From Brucella pseudogrignonensis (GTDB taxonomy: Bacteria; Pseudomonadota; Alphaproteobacteria; Rhizobiales; Rhizobiaceae), in contig NZ_JAVLAT010000002.1 in NCBI RefSeq assembly GCF_032190615.1, forward strand, positions 310,001 to 374,000: a DNA stretch of 64,000 nt, in the 5' to 3' direction. This document shows, one piece after another, positions 38,076-47,228 of this stretch. The notes under the pieces were generated by a model. It was not told the origin of the DNA, ran no database searches, and saw only the letters and a program-made list of their open reading frames with translations. Both the position numbers and the translations under genes were made by a program. Each line of letters begins with the position of its first letter. Position 1 is the first letter of the stretch.

Positions 38076-38819
38076 ATGATTAATGTAAAAAATCTGCGAA
38101 AAACATTTGGTACGCATGAAGTTCTCAAGGGAATTGATCTCGCGGTAAATCGCGGTGATGTAGCCGTTCTTATTGGCCCATCCGGTTGTGGAAAATCGAC
38201 CCTGCTCCGCTGTCTTGATTTGCTTGAGCAGCCAACTGAAGGTCGTATTGAAATCGCGGGTAAGAGCCTCGAGTTTACACCCAAGAGTAAATTCTCCGAA
38301 CGGGTACAGGCTGATTTTCGCGCGAAAACAGGCATGGTCTTTCAGGGCTTTCACCTGTTCCCGCATATGACGGTCTTGCAGAACGTTATGTCAGGGCCGC
38401 TGCTCAACAAGCTCAAAACCAAGCAGCAATCCAAAGAGCTGGCGATGTCGCTGCTTAAGCGCGTCGGACTGGCCGATAAGATCGATCTCTACCCTCAACA
38501 AATTTCAGGCGGGCAAGCACAACGTGTTGCAATCGCACGCGCACTGGCATTGGAGCCGGAAGTCATGTTGTTTGATGAGCCGACATCCGCCCTTGATCCT
38601 GAACTCGTCGGGGAAGTTCTCGATGTGATGCAGGGACTAGCAGCCGATGGAACAACCATGATCGTGGTGACACACGAAATGAGCTTCGCGCGCAATGTGG
38701 CATCAAAGGTCATCTTCATGGAAGGCGGACATGTCGTCGAGACGGGCGCACCAGACGACGTCTTGCGTAACCCGCAAACTGATCGGCTGAAGTCCTTCCT
38801 GTCCAAGGTCGAACATTAA
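38076..38819 (+). CDS. polar amino-acid-type ABC ATPase (GlnQ-like)
   Basis: A 247-residue ATPase. Walker A is GPSGCGKST (about residues 33-41), followed by the Q-loop MVFQGFHLFPHMTVLQNV. The signature is ISGGQAQRVAIARAL, Walker B is VMLFDEPTSALD, and the switch histidine follows in VVTHEM. It lies 10 bp after the permease and belongs to the importer whose binding protein is encoded divergently at 36276-37115. Confidence 0.92.
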   Translation: MINVKNLRKTFGTHEVLKGIDLAVNRGDVAVLIGPSGCGKSTLLRCLDLLEQPTEGRIEIAGKSLEFTPKSKFSERVQADFRAKTGMVFQGFHLFPHMTVLQNVMSGPLLNKLKTKQQSKELAMSLLKRVGLADKIDLYPQQISGGQAQRVAIARALALEPEVMLFDEPTSALDPELVGEVLDVMQGLAADGTTMIVVTHEMSFARNVASKVIFMEGGHVVETGAPDDVLRNPQTDRLKSFLSKVEH

Positions 38820-38849
38820 TTACATCCAATAAAAATGGGACATTTGATC

Positions 38850-39746
38850 ATGAAACATTCTGACTTGCAGGGTATGTATCCTGCAATTCCGACACCGCTG
38901 ACTGATGATGGAAAACTCGATGTCGCGAAACTGGAAACCCTGATCGAATTCAACCTGGCTGGCGGAGCAAAGGGACTTGCACCGATTGGCGGTACAGGCG
39001 AATTTACGGCCTTGTCGTCAGAAACACGCCTTGCTGTCGTTCGCGAAACTGTTCGTATCGTCAATGGTAGGGTTCCGGTTGTTGCTGGCGTTGTGTCCCC
39101 CGGTTGGGCAGAAGCTGTTGAACATGGAAAGGCATTTAAGGAAGCGGGTGCGGACGCTCTTCTTCTGGTAACGCCTTTCTATGTCATTCCAAGCCAACAG
39201 GGCGTCATTGACTATTTCCACGCCTATCGTCAGACAGTCGATCTGCCTATTGTTTACTACGATGTCCCTTCTCGCACGAGCTTTGTGACGGCTGTTGAAA
39301 CACTCAAAACATTGGGTGAAGACGGAACGATCATCGGCGCCAAAATCTGCAATACCGATGCCTATTACTTCAATCGCTTATCGGCAGCGATTGGCGACAA
39401 GATTGCTCTGCTTTCCGGCGATGACATGATGTATGCCGTGCATATCATGTATGGCGCGACGGGCGGAATACTTGCCAGCGCGCCGATGTTGCCAGCATTC
39501 TGGACCCGTATTCACGACACGCTTATCAGCGGCAACTATGCTGAGGGTATTGCGCTGCATCGTCAGCTACTTCCGACTTTTGCAGCACTTTTCAACGAAG
39601 TGAACCCTGGTCCGCTCAAGTCCATGATGGCTGATCTCGGCATGCCTGTCGGTCCGGTTTCATTGCCGCTTAGAGCGCCGAATGAGACAACCCTCAGCCT
39701 TATTTCCAAGGCTATTGAAGGTCTGAAAGCGCAAGGGATCGCGTAA
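38850..39746 (+). CDS. DapA/NAL-superfamily class I lyase or dehydratase
   Basis: A 298-residue TIM-barrel enzyme that forms a Schiff base with a 2-keto acid. The active-site lysine is K165 (IGAKICNTD), and the catalytic tyrosine is Y137 (IVYYDVPSRT). The carboxylate-binding loop reads GGTGEFTAL rather than the GTTGE of true dihydrodipicolinate synthase, as in ketodeoxyglucarate dehydratases and related catabolic aldolases. It is therefore unlikely to be a lysine-biosynthesis DapA. The ATG at 38850 has GGGA nine bases upstream. Neighbours are an amino-acid-type importer and two 2-hydroxyacid dehydrogenases. Confidence 0.86.
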   Translation: MKHSDLQGMYPAIPTPLTDDGKLDVAKLETLIEFNLAGGAKGLAPIGGTGEFTALSSETRLAVVRETVRIVNGRVPVVAGVVSPGWAEAVEHGKAFKEAGADALLLVTPFYVIPSQQGVIDYFHAYRQTVDLPIVYYDVPSRTSFVTAVETLKTLGEDGTIIGAKICNTDAYYFNRLSAAIGDKIALLSGDDMMYAVHIMYGATGGILASAPMLPAFWTRIHDTLISGNYAEGIALHRQLLPTFAALFNEVNPGPLKSMMADLGMPVGPVSLPLRAPNETTLSLISKAIEGLKAQGIA

Positions 39747-39748
39747 GC

Positions 39749-40906
39749 ATGGCAGGCGGGGCGGAGTTTCTGGATTTTGCAGAGGCGAGAGAAAAGGCGA
39801 GGTCTTTTCTCCCCCGCGCTCTATTTGATTATATTGATCGGGGCACGGAAGCGGAAGACGCGATAGCAGCACTTCATCGTGGCTTCCAGGCAAAACGCAT
39901 CGTCCCCCATGTGCTGCGCCCCGTCGCGTCACCGGCCCTATCAACAAGCTATCTTGGTCACGATCATAGTTGCCCCTTCGTGATTGCTCCTACCGCGCTG
40001 GCAGGTATGGTTCGATATAATGGCGAGGTCGTTATGGCGCGCGCAGCAAAAGCTGCGGGCCTGCCATTTGTTGTCGCTACCCAATCATCAACAAGCATTG
40101 AGCATATTTCGGACGGTGCACCGGGGAGCGAACTTTGGTTTCAGCTCTATGTGTGGAATGATCGCAACGAGACATGGAAACTGCTGGAACGCGTAAAATC
40201 ATGTGGCGTCGAAACACTCGTCCTAACGGTGGATACACCCGCATCACCCAAGAAAATTCATAACCGGCGCAATGGCTTTGGTGTTCCGTTGCAACCCTCC
40301 GCCACTCTGGCGCTCGACTTGATGGCTCATCCACGCTGGACACTTGGCGTTATGGGACGCTATGCGCTCGGCAATGGCTTCCCTTCCTACGCACATTATC
40401 CCGGCGCAGTCGCGAAAGCCGTTACGCAATCCATTCGCGATCCGCGCTTCGCATTGGATATGGTTCTAGACCTTGAATTTCTCAAAGAGCTTCGTCGCCA
40501 ATGGCCACATAAGCTTGTCATCAAAGGTGTCATGGCGGTTAGCGATGCAGTCGCTATGTTTGAAGCAGGCTGCGATGGGGTCGTTGTGTCGGCGCATGGT
40601 GGCCGCAATATGGACAGCGCAGCGCTTCCTTTGGAAGTTCTTCCAAGAATACGCGATGCCGTTGGTCCTGATAAAACGCTTTTTTCAGATAGCGGCGTCA
40701 GACGTGGTTCGGATGCAGCCAAGTTACTCGCAGCAGGTGCTGACGGTGTATTCTTAGGGCGCGCGCCACTCTATGGACTTGCTGCTGATGGGAGCGATGG
40801 CGTTGTTCGCATAGTCGACCAGCTCCGCGATGAGCTTCGATCATTTCTCGCTTTCGCAGGTGCTCCCACCATTCCAGATCTTCGACAATCTGAGTGGATT
40901 GGTTAG
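39749..40906 (+). CDS. FMN-dependent alpha-hydroxyacid oxidase/dehydrogenase
   Basis: A 385-residue FMN TIM-barrel enzyme of the lactate/glycolate/mandelate family that oxidises an L-2-hydroxyacid to the 2-keto acid. Visible features are FDYIDRGTEAE near the N-terminus (the family YI.GG region), FVIAPTALAGMV, WFQLYVWNDR, the FMN-binding lysine in LVIKGVM, and the catalytic histidine and arginine in VVSAHGGRNMDSA. The C-terminal phosphate site is LFSDSGVRRGSDAAKLLAAGADGVFLGRAPLY. It starts three bases after the DapA-type gene and probably acts in the same pathway. Confidence 0.88.
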   Translation: MAGGAEFLDFAEAREKARSFLPRALFDYIDRGTEAEDAIAALHRGFQAKRIVPHVLRPVASPALSTSYLGHDHSCPFVIAPTALAGMVRYNGEVVMARAAKAAGLPFVVATQSSTSIEHISDGAPGSELWFQLYVWNDRNETWKLLERVKSCGVETLVLTVDTPASPKKIHNRRNGFGVPLQPSATLALDLMAHPRWTLGVMGRYALGNGFPSYAHYPGAVAKAVTQSIRDPRFALDMVLDLEFLKELRRQWPHKLVIKGVMAVSDAVAMFEAGCDGVVVSAHGGRNMDSAALPLEVLPRIRDAVGPDKTLFSDSGVRRGSDAAKLLAAGADGVFLGRAPLYGLAADGSDGVVRIVDQLRDELRSFLAFAGAPTIPDLRQSEWIG

Positions 40907-40950
40907 CAATCCAAACTTTTGTCCAGACAGCTCTTTTTCAGGCCAGTTTC

Positions 40951-42396
40951 ATGCAGTTCAAGTCCGATAATAATGATCAATTACTCGCAACCCTGCGCGA
41001 GGTGATTGGCGATCAGTATGTGATGACAGATGCGCACGATACTGAGCCCTATCTTACCGATTGGCGGGGTTACGAAACAGGCAACGCACTTGCTGTTGTT
41101 TTCCCTGCGACGACTGAAGAAGTATCGCAACTATTGCGTATCGCAGCGGATTATAAATGTTGCGTGGTTCCTCAGGGAGGGAATACAGGCCTGGTGCAAG
41201 GCGCAATCCCGGTAGGGCAAAGCCGTGCAATTGTTATCGGCCTTCGCCGGTTGGATCGTATCCGCGAAATTGATAAAGCGTCCAATATTGTTGTACTGGA
41301 AGCTGGTGTTACCCTTTCAGCCGGACACGATGCTGCTGCACGTGTTGACCGCCGTATCCCGCTGCATCTTGGCAGTGAGGGCAGCGCACAAATCGGTGGC
41401 CTCGCAGCTACAAATGCTGGTGGCACAAGCGCTCTGCGCTATGGCCCAATCCGCGAGTTGATTTGCGGTATTGAGGTTGTTTTGCCAGATGGTCGTATTT
41501 TCAGCGACTTAAAAGCGCTGCGCAAAAACAACACGGGCTACGATCTGAAAAACTTATTCATCGGATCCGAAGGCACGCTCGGCGTCATCACCGCTGTCGC
41601 TTTGCGTATGCAGCCTGTTTTGCGCTCATCAGGCCATGCATGGATTGCACTGCCCAGTCTTGAAACAGCCGTCGAGATTCTAATCGGAATACAAGACCGC
41701 TTTGACAGTGCCGTACAAGCTGTCGAGCTTTTGTCCGGCAATCAGGTTGACCTCGTTTTGCAGCATATACCGCGCTCCCGCCACCCACTGGAAAGCCGCC
41801 CTGAATGGTCACTTCTGGTAGAATTGGGAAGCACGGATCCCAAAGCTGATCTGCACAATGCCCTTGAAGAATGGCTTAGCGAGCTATTTGAGGAAGGCAT
41901 TGTCGAGGATGCATTCATCGCGCAAAGCGATGCTCAGGCCGCCGATATCTGGCATTTGCGGCATTCGGTTTCTGAAGCAAATAAGCTCGAAGGTCATAGT
42001 CTTTCGCACGATATCGCCGTTCGTCCAGCACTGGTTCCCGAGCTGATTGAGCGGGCAACCGACGCAGTTCACGAGTTGCACCCAGATGCGCGTATTCATA
42101 TTGTCTCACATATTGGCGATGGCAATGTTCATTTCATTGCCCATTTCAAACATGATCAGTGGACCAATTTTGAAAATCCGAAGCGCGTGACTTCGGAAAT
42201 CATGACAAGGGTGCATAACGTTGTTGATGAGCTCAATGGGACGTTTTCTGCTGAGCATGGTATTGGCCGCAAGCTAACCGCAGAACTCAACCTGCGCACC
42301 GACCCTGTACGTATGGAACTGATGCGTTCAGTTCGGCATTTGCTTGATCCATCAAAAATCCTGAACCCAGATAGCGTGATTGCGAATGAAACTTAG
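40951..42396 (+). CDS. FAD-linked 2-hydroxyacid dehydrogenase (GlcD/D2HGDH-like)
   Basis: A 481-residue flavoenzyme of the FAD-binding PCMH type with an FAD-linked oxidase C-terminal domain. It shows the FAD-binding segments VVPQGGNTGLVQGAIPV and LHLGSEGSAQIGGLAATNAGG, YDLKNLFIGSEGTLGVITAV, and the C-terminal metal/substrate motif HIGDGNVHFIAHF with AEHGIGR. Typical substrates are D-2-hydroxyglutarate, D-lactate and glycolate. I use the ATG at 40951; the frame is open back to 40894, overlapping the previous gene. The pair of L- and D-specific 2-hydroxyacid oxidases suggests racemic substrate use. Confidence 0.88.
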   Translation: MQFKSDNNDQLLATLREVIGDQYVMTDAHDTEPYLTDWRGYETGNALAVVFPATTEEVSQLLRIAADYKCCVVPQGGNTGLVQGAIPVGQSRAIVIGLRRLDRIREIDKASNIVVLEAGVTLSAGHDAAARVDRRIPLHLGSEGSAQIGGLAATNAGGTSALRYGPIRELICGIEVVLPDGRIFSDLKALRKNNTGYDLKNLFIGSEGTLGVITAVALRMQPVLRSSGHAWIALPSLETAVEILIGIQDRFDSAVQAVELLSGNQVDLVLQHIPRSRHPLESRPEWSLLVELGSTDPKADLHNALEEWLSELFEEGIVEDAFIAQSDAQAADIWHLRHSVSEANKLEGHSLSHDIAVRPALVPELIERATDAVHELHPDARIHIVSHIGDGNVHFIAHFKHDQWTNFENPKRVTSEIMTRVHNVVDELNGTFSAEHGIGRKLTAELNLRTDPVRMELMRSVRHLLDPSKILNPDSVIANET

Positions 42397-42414
42397 AGAC
42401 AAAATAGATGCCAT

Positions 42415-43131
42415 TTATCGACTCAGCCAATCGTTGAGTTCAACCTCTGCCCGTTCCAACGCACTGTAATTCAAGAGCTTTCGAAGCAAGGCGATTGTGA
42501 CTGCACGCGATCGAAGGTTGAAACGCCCCTCCTCTGGCTCACCTTTCTCCTGGTACACGCCCAGTTTTTCGTAAAGCTGCTGCAATCGGTTCTGCACGCT
42601 TCTGAGCGACAGATTACGTCTGCGTGCGATAACGCGATCGGTCAAACCAAGTGCTATATCGATCAGAATTTCATATTCGCTCTCGCTGAACCCGCTGGTA
42701 TGACCAAGGCTCTTCTGCTGTAAACCGCGGACTTCACGGTCGATCACGCACTGCGCCTCAACAAAAATGCTGCGGAGCGCCAAGCGCAATTTGTCGTCAG
42801 ATGCCGATTTCAGCACATAGCCATAAGCGGCGCCTTCCGGCACGATGCGCGAAACACCACGCACATAGGCTTCATCGGCATAATTCGACCAGAACAGGAT
42901 GCGCGTTTCCGGGTTTTCCTTCCAGATGGTTCGCGCAGCTTCAATGCCATTGCGTCCACTCATCTGCAGGTCCATGACAATATGCGCTGCACGATGGATA
43001 CGGGCCAGCTTTTCACCGGCCGAGCCGTTATCCGCTTCCAGCACATCAACGCACTCAGGCAAAGCGGCGCGGATCGCCTCGCCGAGATAGGTGCGATGCA
43101 ATGGATCATCCTCTACGATCAGAACCTGCAT
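42415..43131 (-). CDS. NarL-type response regulator
   Basis: A 238-residue DNA-binding response regulator. The receiver domain has the acidic pocket E7-D8-D9, the phospho-acceptor D54 (IVMDLQMSG) and the conserved lysine in VLKSASDD. A LuxR-type helix-turn-helix follows (SEYEILIDIALGLTDRVIARRRNLSLRSVQNRLQQLYEKL), with a C-terminal extension of about 45 residues. The ATG at 43131 has GGAGGG just upstream and lies two bases after the kinase stop codon, so the pair is co-translated. Likely target: the adjacent ribose-type importer. Confidence 0.9.
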   Translation of the reverse strand: MQVLIVEDDPLHRTYLGEAIRAALPECVDVLEADNGSAGEKLARIHRAAHIVMDLQMSGRNGIEAARTIWKENPETRILFWSNYADEAYVRGVSRIVPEGAAYGYVLKSASDDKLRLALRSIFVEAQCVIDREVRGLQQKSLGHTSGFSESEYEILIDIALGLTDRVIARRRNLSLRSVQNRLQQLYEKLGVYQEKGEPEEGRFNLRSRAVTIALLRKLLNYSALERAEVELNDWLSR

Positions 43132-43132
43132 C

Positions 43133-44470
43133 TTACCCTCCAATTGGTTCATTCATTTCCGGCGGCAGATGGATCGTCACGCAAGTGCCGCTGCCGTCCG
43201 TATTTTTTCTGATGGCGAAGATTGCAGAAATGAGCCGTGCTCTTGTGCGCATATTATCGATACCATGGCCGATACGCGGAGCCTGACGGTCCATACCAAT
43301 GCCGTCATCCATAACTTCAACGAGAAGCCGACCACCCTTATCGCGCAGACGAACGCGGATTTCTCCAGCGAGAGCATGACGAATCGCATTGTTGATTGCT
43401 TCCTGCACAATGCGGAAAAGCGAAGTCGCGACCGTCTCTTCGAGCCTGTCGGTCATGCCGTCGCTCTGGTCTTCCAGAATCCATTCAATTGCAGCGCCGC
43501 TTTCGCGGATCGAACGGTCGAGATGGTTCTCCGTTGCCTGCGCAAAACCGAAGAGCTGAAGCACGGAAGGTTTTGCTTCTTCGATGATCTGCCGCAAATC
43601 CTGCATGCAATGCTGCAAGCCGCGAAACAAGGGTTCGAGCTGTTCGCCCGAAAGGTCGGGCGCGCGTGTCAAACGCTCGACGTGACGGGCAAGACGGGTG
43701 AGATCAGCGAGTGTCTGATCATGCAGATCCATGCCAATGCGATGGCGTTCCGTTTCCAGAGCCTCTGTGAGTTTGAGTGCGCCAAACCGCAAGCCCTCCT
43801 CACGCGCCCGCGCTTCCGCCTCGACAATCGCCGAGCGCTTCGCCTGTTCAGCGGCACGGATTGCGAAGAAATAAGGTGCCAGAAGATCGGCAATCGACTG
43901 CGCATTTTCTACATCGCGTGTTGAATAACTGCCCGTTTGCAAGCTCGAGCAGCTGAGCGCGCCAATAATATCTCCCTGTGCCTTGAGTGGCACATGCAAT
44001 CGGGCTTTAAGATCATGTTCAATGATCGGTGTCGAAAACGCCCCTTCAAAATGAAAACGCGGATCTGTGCGGGCATCATCCGTCAGCAAATATTCAACTT
44101 CGCCCGACAATACCGTGCGGATCGGACTTCCCGAAAGAAGTGCGGGTGGATTGCGGCTCCAGGCAGTGGCAATGCCGCTCTCATAAGCAATGTGAAACTT
44201 GCCATCCACCATCTTGATGCAGACATCGAGATGGTCATAGGGCAGGATATGATTGATCTCTGCAGCGACGGACTGAATAATAGAATCAAAATCGAGCTGC
44301 CCTGCCAGCAATCTGGAAATAGTCAGATAGCGGTCAAGCAGGCGTGAGGGGGCCAGTTCCAGCAAGCGACTCTCCTCCCAAAGACAGGTTGCTTTACTCT
44401 TATAATACGCCGCTTCTCTATCAGCGCGTCTTGCGGTTTCCCGCAATTTTGCTGCGCAAACCCGCAGCAT
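43133..44470 (-). CDS. GAF-domain sensor histidine kinase (NarX/HPK7 type)
   Basis: A 445-residue soluble kinase with no transmembrane segment. An N-terminal coiled segment (about 1-45) is followed by a GAF domain (about residues 55-205), a HisKA_3 dimerisation domain with phospho-acceptor H250 (RIGMDLHDQTLADL) and an HATPase domain (VQEAINNAIRHA N-box, EVMDDGIGM G1-box and GHGIDNMRTRA G2-box). The lack of a periplasmic sensor suggests that it detects an internal metabolite or redox state through GAF. It diverges from the sugar-binding-protein gene across about 200 bp. Confidence 0.9.
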   Translation of the reverse strand: MLRVCAAKLRETARRADREAAYYKSKATCLWEESRLLELAPSRLLDRYLTISRLLAGQLDFDSIIQSVAAEINHILPYDHLDVCIKMVDGKFHIAYESGIATAWSRNPPALLSGSPIRTVLSGEVEYLLTDDARTDPRFHFEGAFSTPIIEHDLKARLHVPLKAQGDIIGALSCSSLQTGSYSTRDVENAQSIADLLAPYFFAIRAAEQAKRSAIVEAEARAREEGLRFGALKLTEALETERHRIGMDLHDQTLADLTRLARHVERLTRAPDLSGEQLEPLFRGLQHCMQDLRQIIEEAKPSVLQLFGFAQATENHLDRSIRESGAAIEWILEDQSDGMTDRLEETVATSLFRIVQEAINNAIRHALAGEIRVRLRDKGGRLLVEVMDDGIGMDRQAPRIGHGIDNMRTRARLISAIFAIRKNTDGSGTCVTIHLPPEMNEPIGG

Positions 44471-44679
44471 GGTTGCTTTGATCAGCCTTCACAGTGCAAC
44501 GCATTTGTTTCATCCTCGCTTCATCAGAAAATTGCCCGCAAGACAACAGGAAATGTCATGGGCGAGCTGATGCTGTTGAGGAGCGGCGGTGCGGGAGGTT
44601 TCGCGCCACATTCAAATTCGAACGATCCGAAGCGCTGACAGGCGCTGCGGGGCGGATATTTGCAACTGGGAGGAATGAA

Positions 44680-45696
44680 ATGAAGCTTGGGAAAATTCTT
44701 TTGGCATCTGCAGCACTCGCCACATTGATGGCAAGCGGTAGTGCATTTGCTGACACATCATCAAAGAAGATCGCATTCTCCAACAATTACGCCGGTAACT
44801 CATGGCGTCAGGCGATGCTACAGAGCTGGGACAAGCTTACAAAGGAAGCCGTTAGCGCAGGCACAGTTTCTGCAGCCGATGCTTTCACCACAGCTGAAAA
44901 CCAGGCCACCGAACAGGCAGCGCAAATCCAGAATATGATTTTGCAAGGCTATGACGCAATTGTCATCAATGCTGCTTCACCAACTGCATTGAATGGCGCC
45001 GTCAAAGAAGCCTGCGATGCGGGCATCACCGTCGTTTCCTTCGACGGTATCGTCACCGAGCCTTGTGCATGGCGCATTGCGGTTGACTTCAAGGGAATAG
45101 GCGAAGGCCAAGTCGATTATCTGGCCAAGCGTCTTCCTGAAGGTGGCAACCTGCTTGAAATTCGCGGGCTTGCCGGTGTTTCTGTCGATGATGAAATCCA
45201 TGCTGGCATTCTGGAAGGCGTGAAGAAACACCCGAATTTCAAAATCGTCGGCTCTGTGCATGGTGACTGGGCGGCAGATGTTGCGCAGCGCGCTGTGGCC
45301 GGTGTCCTGCCTAGCCTGCCGAAGATCGACGCCGTGGTAACACAAGGCGGCGACGGTTACGGCGCAGCACAGGCTTTTGCCGCAGCAAAGCGCGAAACAC
45401 CAATCATCATCATGGGCAACCGTGAAGACGAACTGCAGTGGTGGAAGCAGCAGAAAGATGCGAACGGCTATGAAACCATGTCGGTTTCTATTGCGCCGGG
45501 CGTTTCAACACTCGCTTTCTGGGTCGCACAGCAGATTCTTGATGGCAAAGACGTCAAGAAGGACCTCGTCGTTCCATTCCTAAGCGTTAATCAGGACACG
45601 CTCGATAAAGAACTGGCAAACACCCAGAAGGGTGGCGTTGCGAATGTCGAGTATTCGCTTGAAGACGCGCAGAAGGTTATTGCGGACGCAAAGTAA
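44680..45696 (+). CDS. ribose-type ABC sugar-binding protein
   Basis: A periplasmic protein of 338 residues with a signal peptide (MKLGKILLASAALATLMASGSAFA) and the Peripla_BP_4 fold. Typical segments are KIAFSNNYAGNSWRQAML, IQNMILQGYDAIVINAASPTAL, ITVVSFDGIV and the C-terminal hinge VSIAPGVSTLAFWVAQQILDG. The ATG at 44680 is preceded by GGGAGGAA. Ligands of this family are pentoses, polyols or autoinducer-like sugars and cannot be chosen by eye. It starts a five-gene operon ending in a lactonase, which points to sugar oxidation. Confidence 0.9.
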   Translation: MKLGKILLASAALATLMASGSAFADTSSKKIAFSNNYAGNSWRQAMLQSWDKLTKEAVSAGTVSAADAFTTAENQATEQAAQIQNMILQGYDAIVINAASPTALNGAVKEACDAGITVVSFDGIVTEPCAWRIAVDFKGIGEGQVDYLAKRLPEGGNLLEIRGLAGVSVDDEIHAGILEGVKKHPNFKIVGSVHGDWAADVAQRAVAGVLPSLPKIDAVVTQGGDGYGAAQAFAAAKRETPIIIMGNREDELQWWKQQKDANGYETMSVSIAPGVSTLAFWVAQQILDGKDVKKDLVVPFLSVNQDTLDKELANTQKGGVANVEYSLEDAQKVIADAK

Positions 45697-45767
45697 ACCT
45701 TTTCTCCCAGGGGGTGGACATTTCATGTGTCCGCCCCTCCCTTATATCTCCAAACCAGTTCGAGTGC

Positions 45768-47228
45768 ATGGCAAATTCAATCGACAAAGGCGAAGTCGTC
45801 GCCGCACGCAATATTCGCGTGCAGTTCGGTGCGGTGAAGGCACTGGATGGCGCGGAACTTGTGATCCATGAAGGCGAATGTGTCGGACTTGTCGGCCATA
45901 ATGGCGCGGGCAAATCCACCATCGTCAATGTCATCAATGGTGGCCTTACCCCGCATGAGGGCAGCCTTTCCTATCACGGTGAGGCAGGCCATGGCGTGGC
46001 GACTGCCCGCAAGCACGGCATCCGCTGCGTCTTTCAGGAGCTGTCGCTCTTCCCTAATCTGACAATTGCCGAAAATGTCCGCATCATGCAGCGCGACCTT
46101 ACGGGCGCGAACTGGCGCGGCAAGGCCGTAGACCTCATTGCAAAAAAGCTCAGTGAGATTTTCCCCGGCCACAAGATTGATTGCGCGGCAACCGTTGATG
46201 AGTTGTCCATTGCTGAACGGCAGATGGTTGAAATCGCCATTAACTTCACCGCCCCCGGCACGCCACCAAAGCTGGTCATTCTCGATGAACCAACCTCATC
46301 GCTCGATGCGGGCATTGCTGCACAGCTGATGACCTATGTTCGTCGCTTTGTCGGCACAGGTGGTTCGGTGATCCTCATTTCGCATATGCTTGGTGAAATC
46401 CTTTCAACATCCGACCGCATCGTCGTGATGAAAGACGGCAAAGTCGTCGCTAATCGTGCAGCAAGCGATTTCACCAATCGCAGCCTTGTCGAAGCCATGG
46501 GCAGTGTCGAACGTGAAAAAGCGGCACGCCGCACGGCACAAGCCAGCACGACAGGCACTGCCGTTCTCTCTGCAAAAAAGCGCGCCCATGACAGCAAGCC
46601 GTTTCAGGCTTTCAAGGGCGAAGTTATCGGCCTCGCTGGACTTGCCGGTCATGGTCAAACCAAGATGCTGCTCGATCTTTATTATGCGCGTCGGCCAAAC
46701 TGGTTGCCTGCGCGCAATTGCGAGATCGCATTTGTGGCGGGTGATCGCAGCTTGAACGGCACGTTTCCGCTCTGGAGCATCCTGCACAATCTCACCATTG
46801 GTTCGCTTGATCGTCTCTCATCGCTAAAGCTCGTCGATCAGTCACGCGAAGATCAGCTTGGCGGACAGTGGAAAGACAAGATCCATATCCGTACACCCGA
46901 TATGGGCAATCGCATTCTGTCGCTTTCCGGTGGCAATCAGCAGAAAGTGCTTTTTGCGCGTGCGCTTGCGACCAGCGCCAATGCCATTCTGATGGACGAC
47001 CCCATGCGCGGTGTGGACGTCGGCACCAAGCAGGAAGTCTATGAAATCCTTCGCCAGGAAGCTGAAAATGGCCGTACCTTTGTCTGGTATTCCACCGAAA
47101 TGGACGAGATCGAATTGTGTGATCGCGTCTATGTCTTCCGCGACGGTGCAATCGTGACAGAACTTATCGGCGACGAAATCACGGAAAAGAACGTGCTTGC
47201 TGCATCCTTTGAGGGAGGACACGAATAA
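45768..47228 (+). CDS. ribose-type ABC sugar importer, double ATPase
   Basis: An RbsA/XylG-type protein of 486 residues with two nucleotide-binding domains. The first is complete: Walker A GHNGAGKST, Walker B VILDEPTSSLD. The second has a degenerate Walker A (GLAGHGQTK) as in all RbsA-type proteins, but a good signature LSGGNQQKVLFARAL followed by AILMDDPMRGVDVG. The ATG at 45768 follows an AT-rich leader; a start at 45714 would add 18 non-conserved residues. It overlaps the next permease gene by one base. Confidence 0.9.
   Translation: MANSIDKGEVVAARNIRVQFGAVKALDGAELVIHEGECVGLVGHNGAGKSTIVNVINGGLTPHEGSLSYHGEAGHGVATARKHGIRCVFQELSLFPNLTIAENVRIMQRDLTGANWRGKAVDLIAKKLSEIFPGHKIDCAATVDELSIAERQMVEIAINFTAPGTPPKLVILDEPTSSLDAGIAAQLMTYVRRFVGTGGSVILISHMLGEILSTSDRIVVMKDGKVVANRAASDFTNRSLVEAMGSVEREKAARRTAQASTTGTAVLSAKKRAHDSKPFQAFKGEVIGLAGLAGHGQTKMLLDLYYARRPNWLPARNCEIAFVAGDRSLNGTFPLWSILHNLTIGSLDRLSSLKLVDQSREDQLGGQWKDKIHIRTPDMGNRILSLSGGNQQKVLFARALATSANAILMDDPMRGVDVGTKQEVYEILRQEAENGRTFVWYSTEMDEIELCDRVYVFRDGAIVTELIGDEITEKNVLAASFEGGHE

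Noticed and set aside
38850..39746. Housekeeping dihydrodipicolinate synthase (dapA)
   Set aside because: The loop reads GGTGEF instead of GTTGE, and the neighbours are catabolic, so a lysine-biosynthesis role is unlikely.
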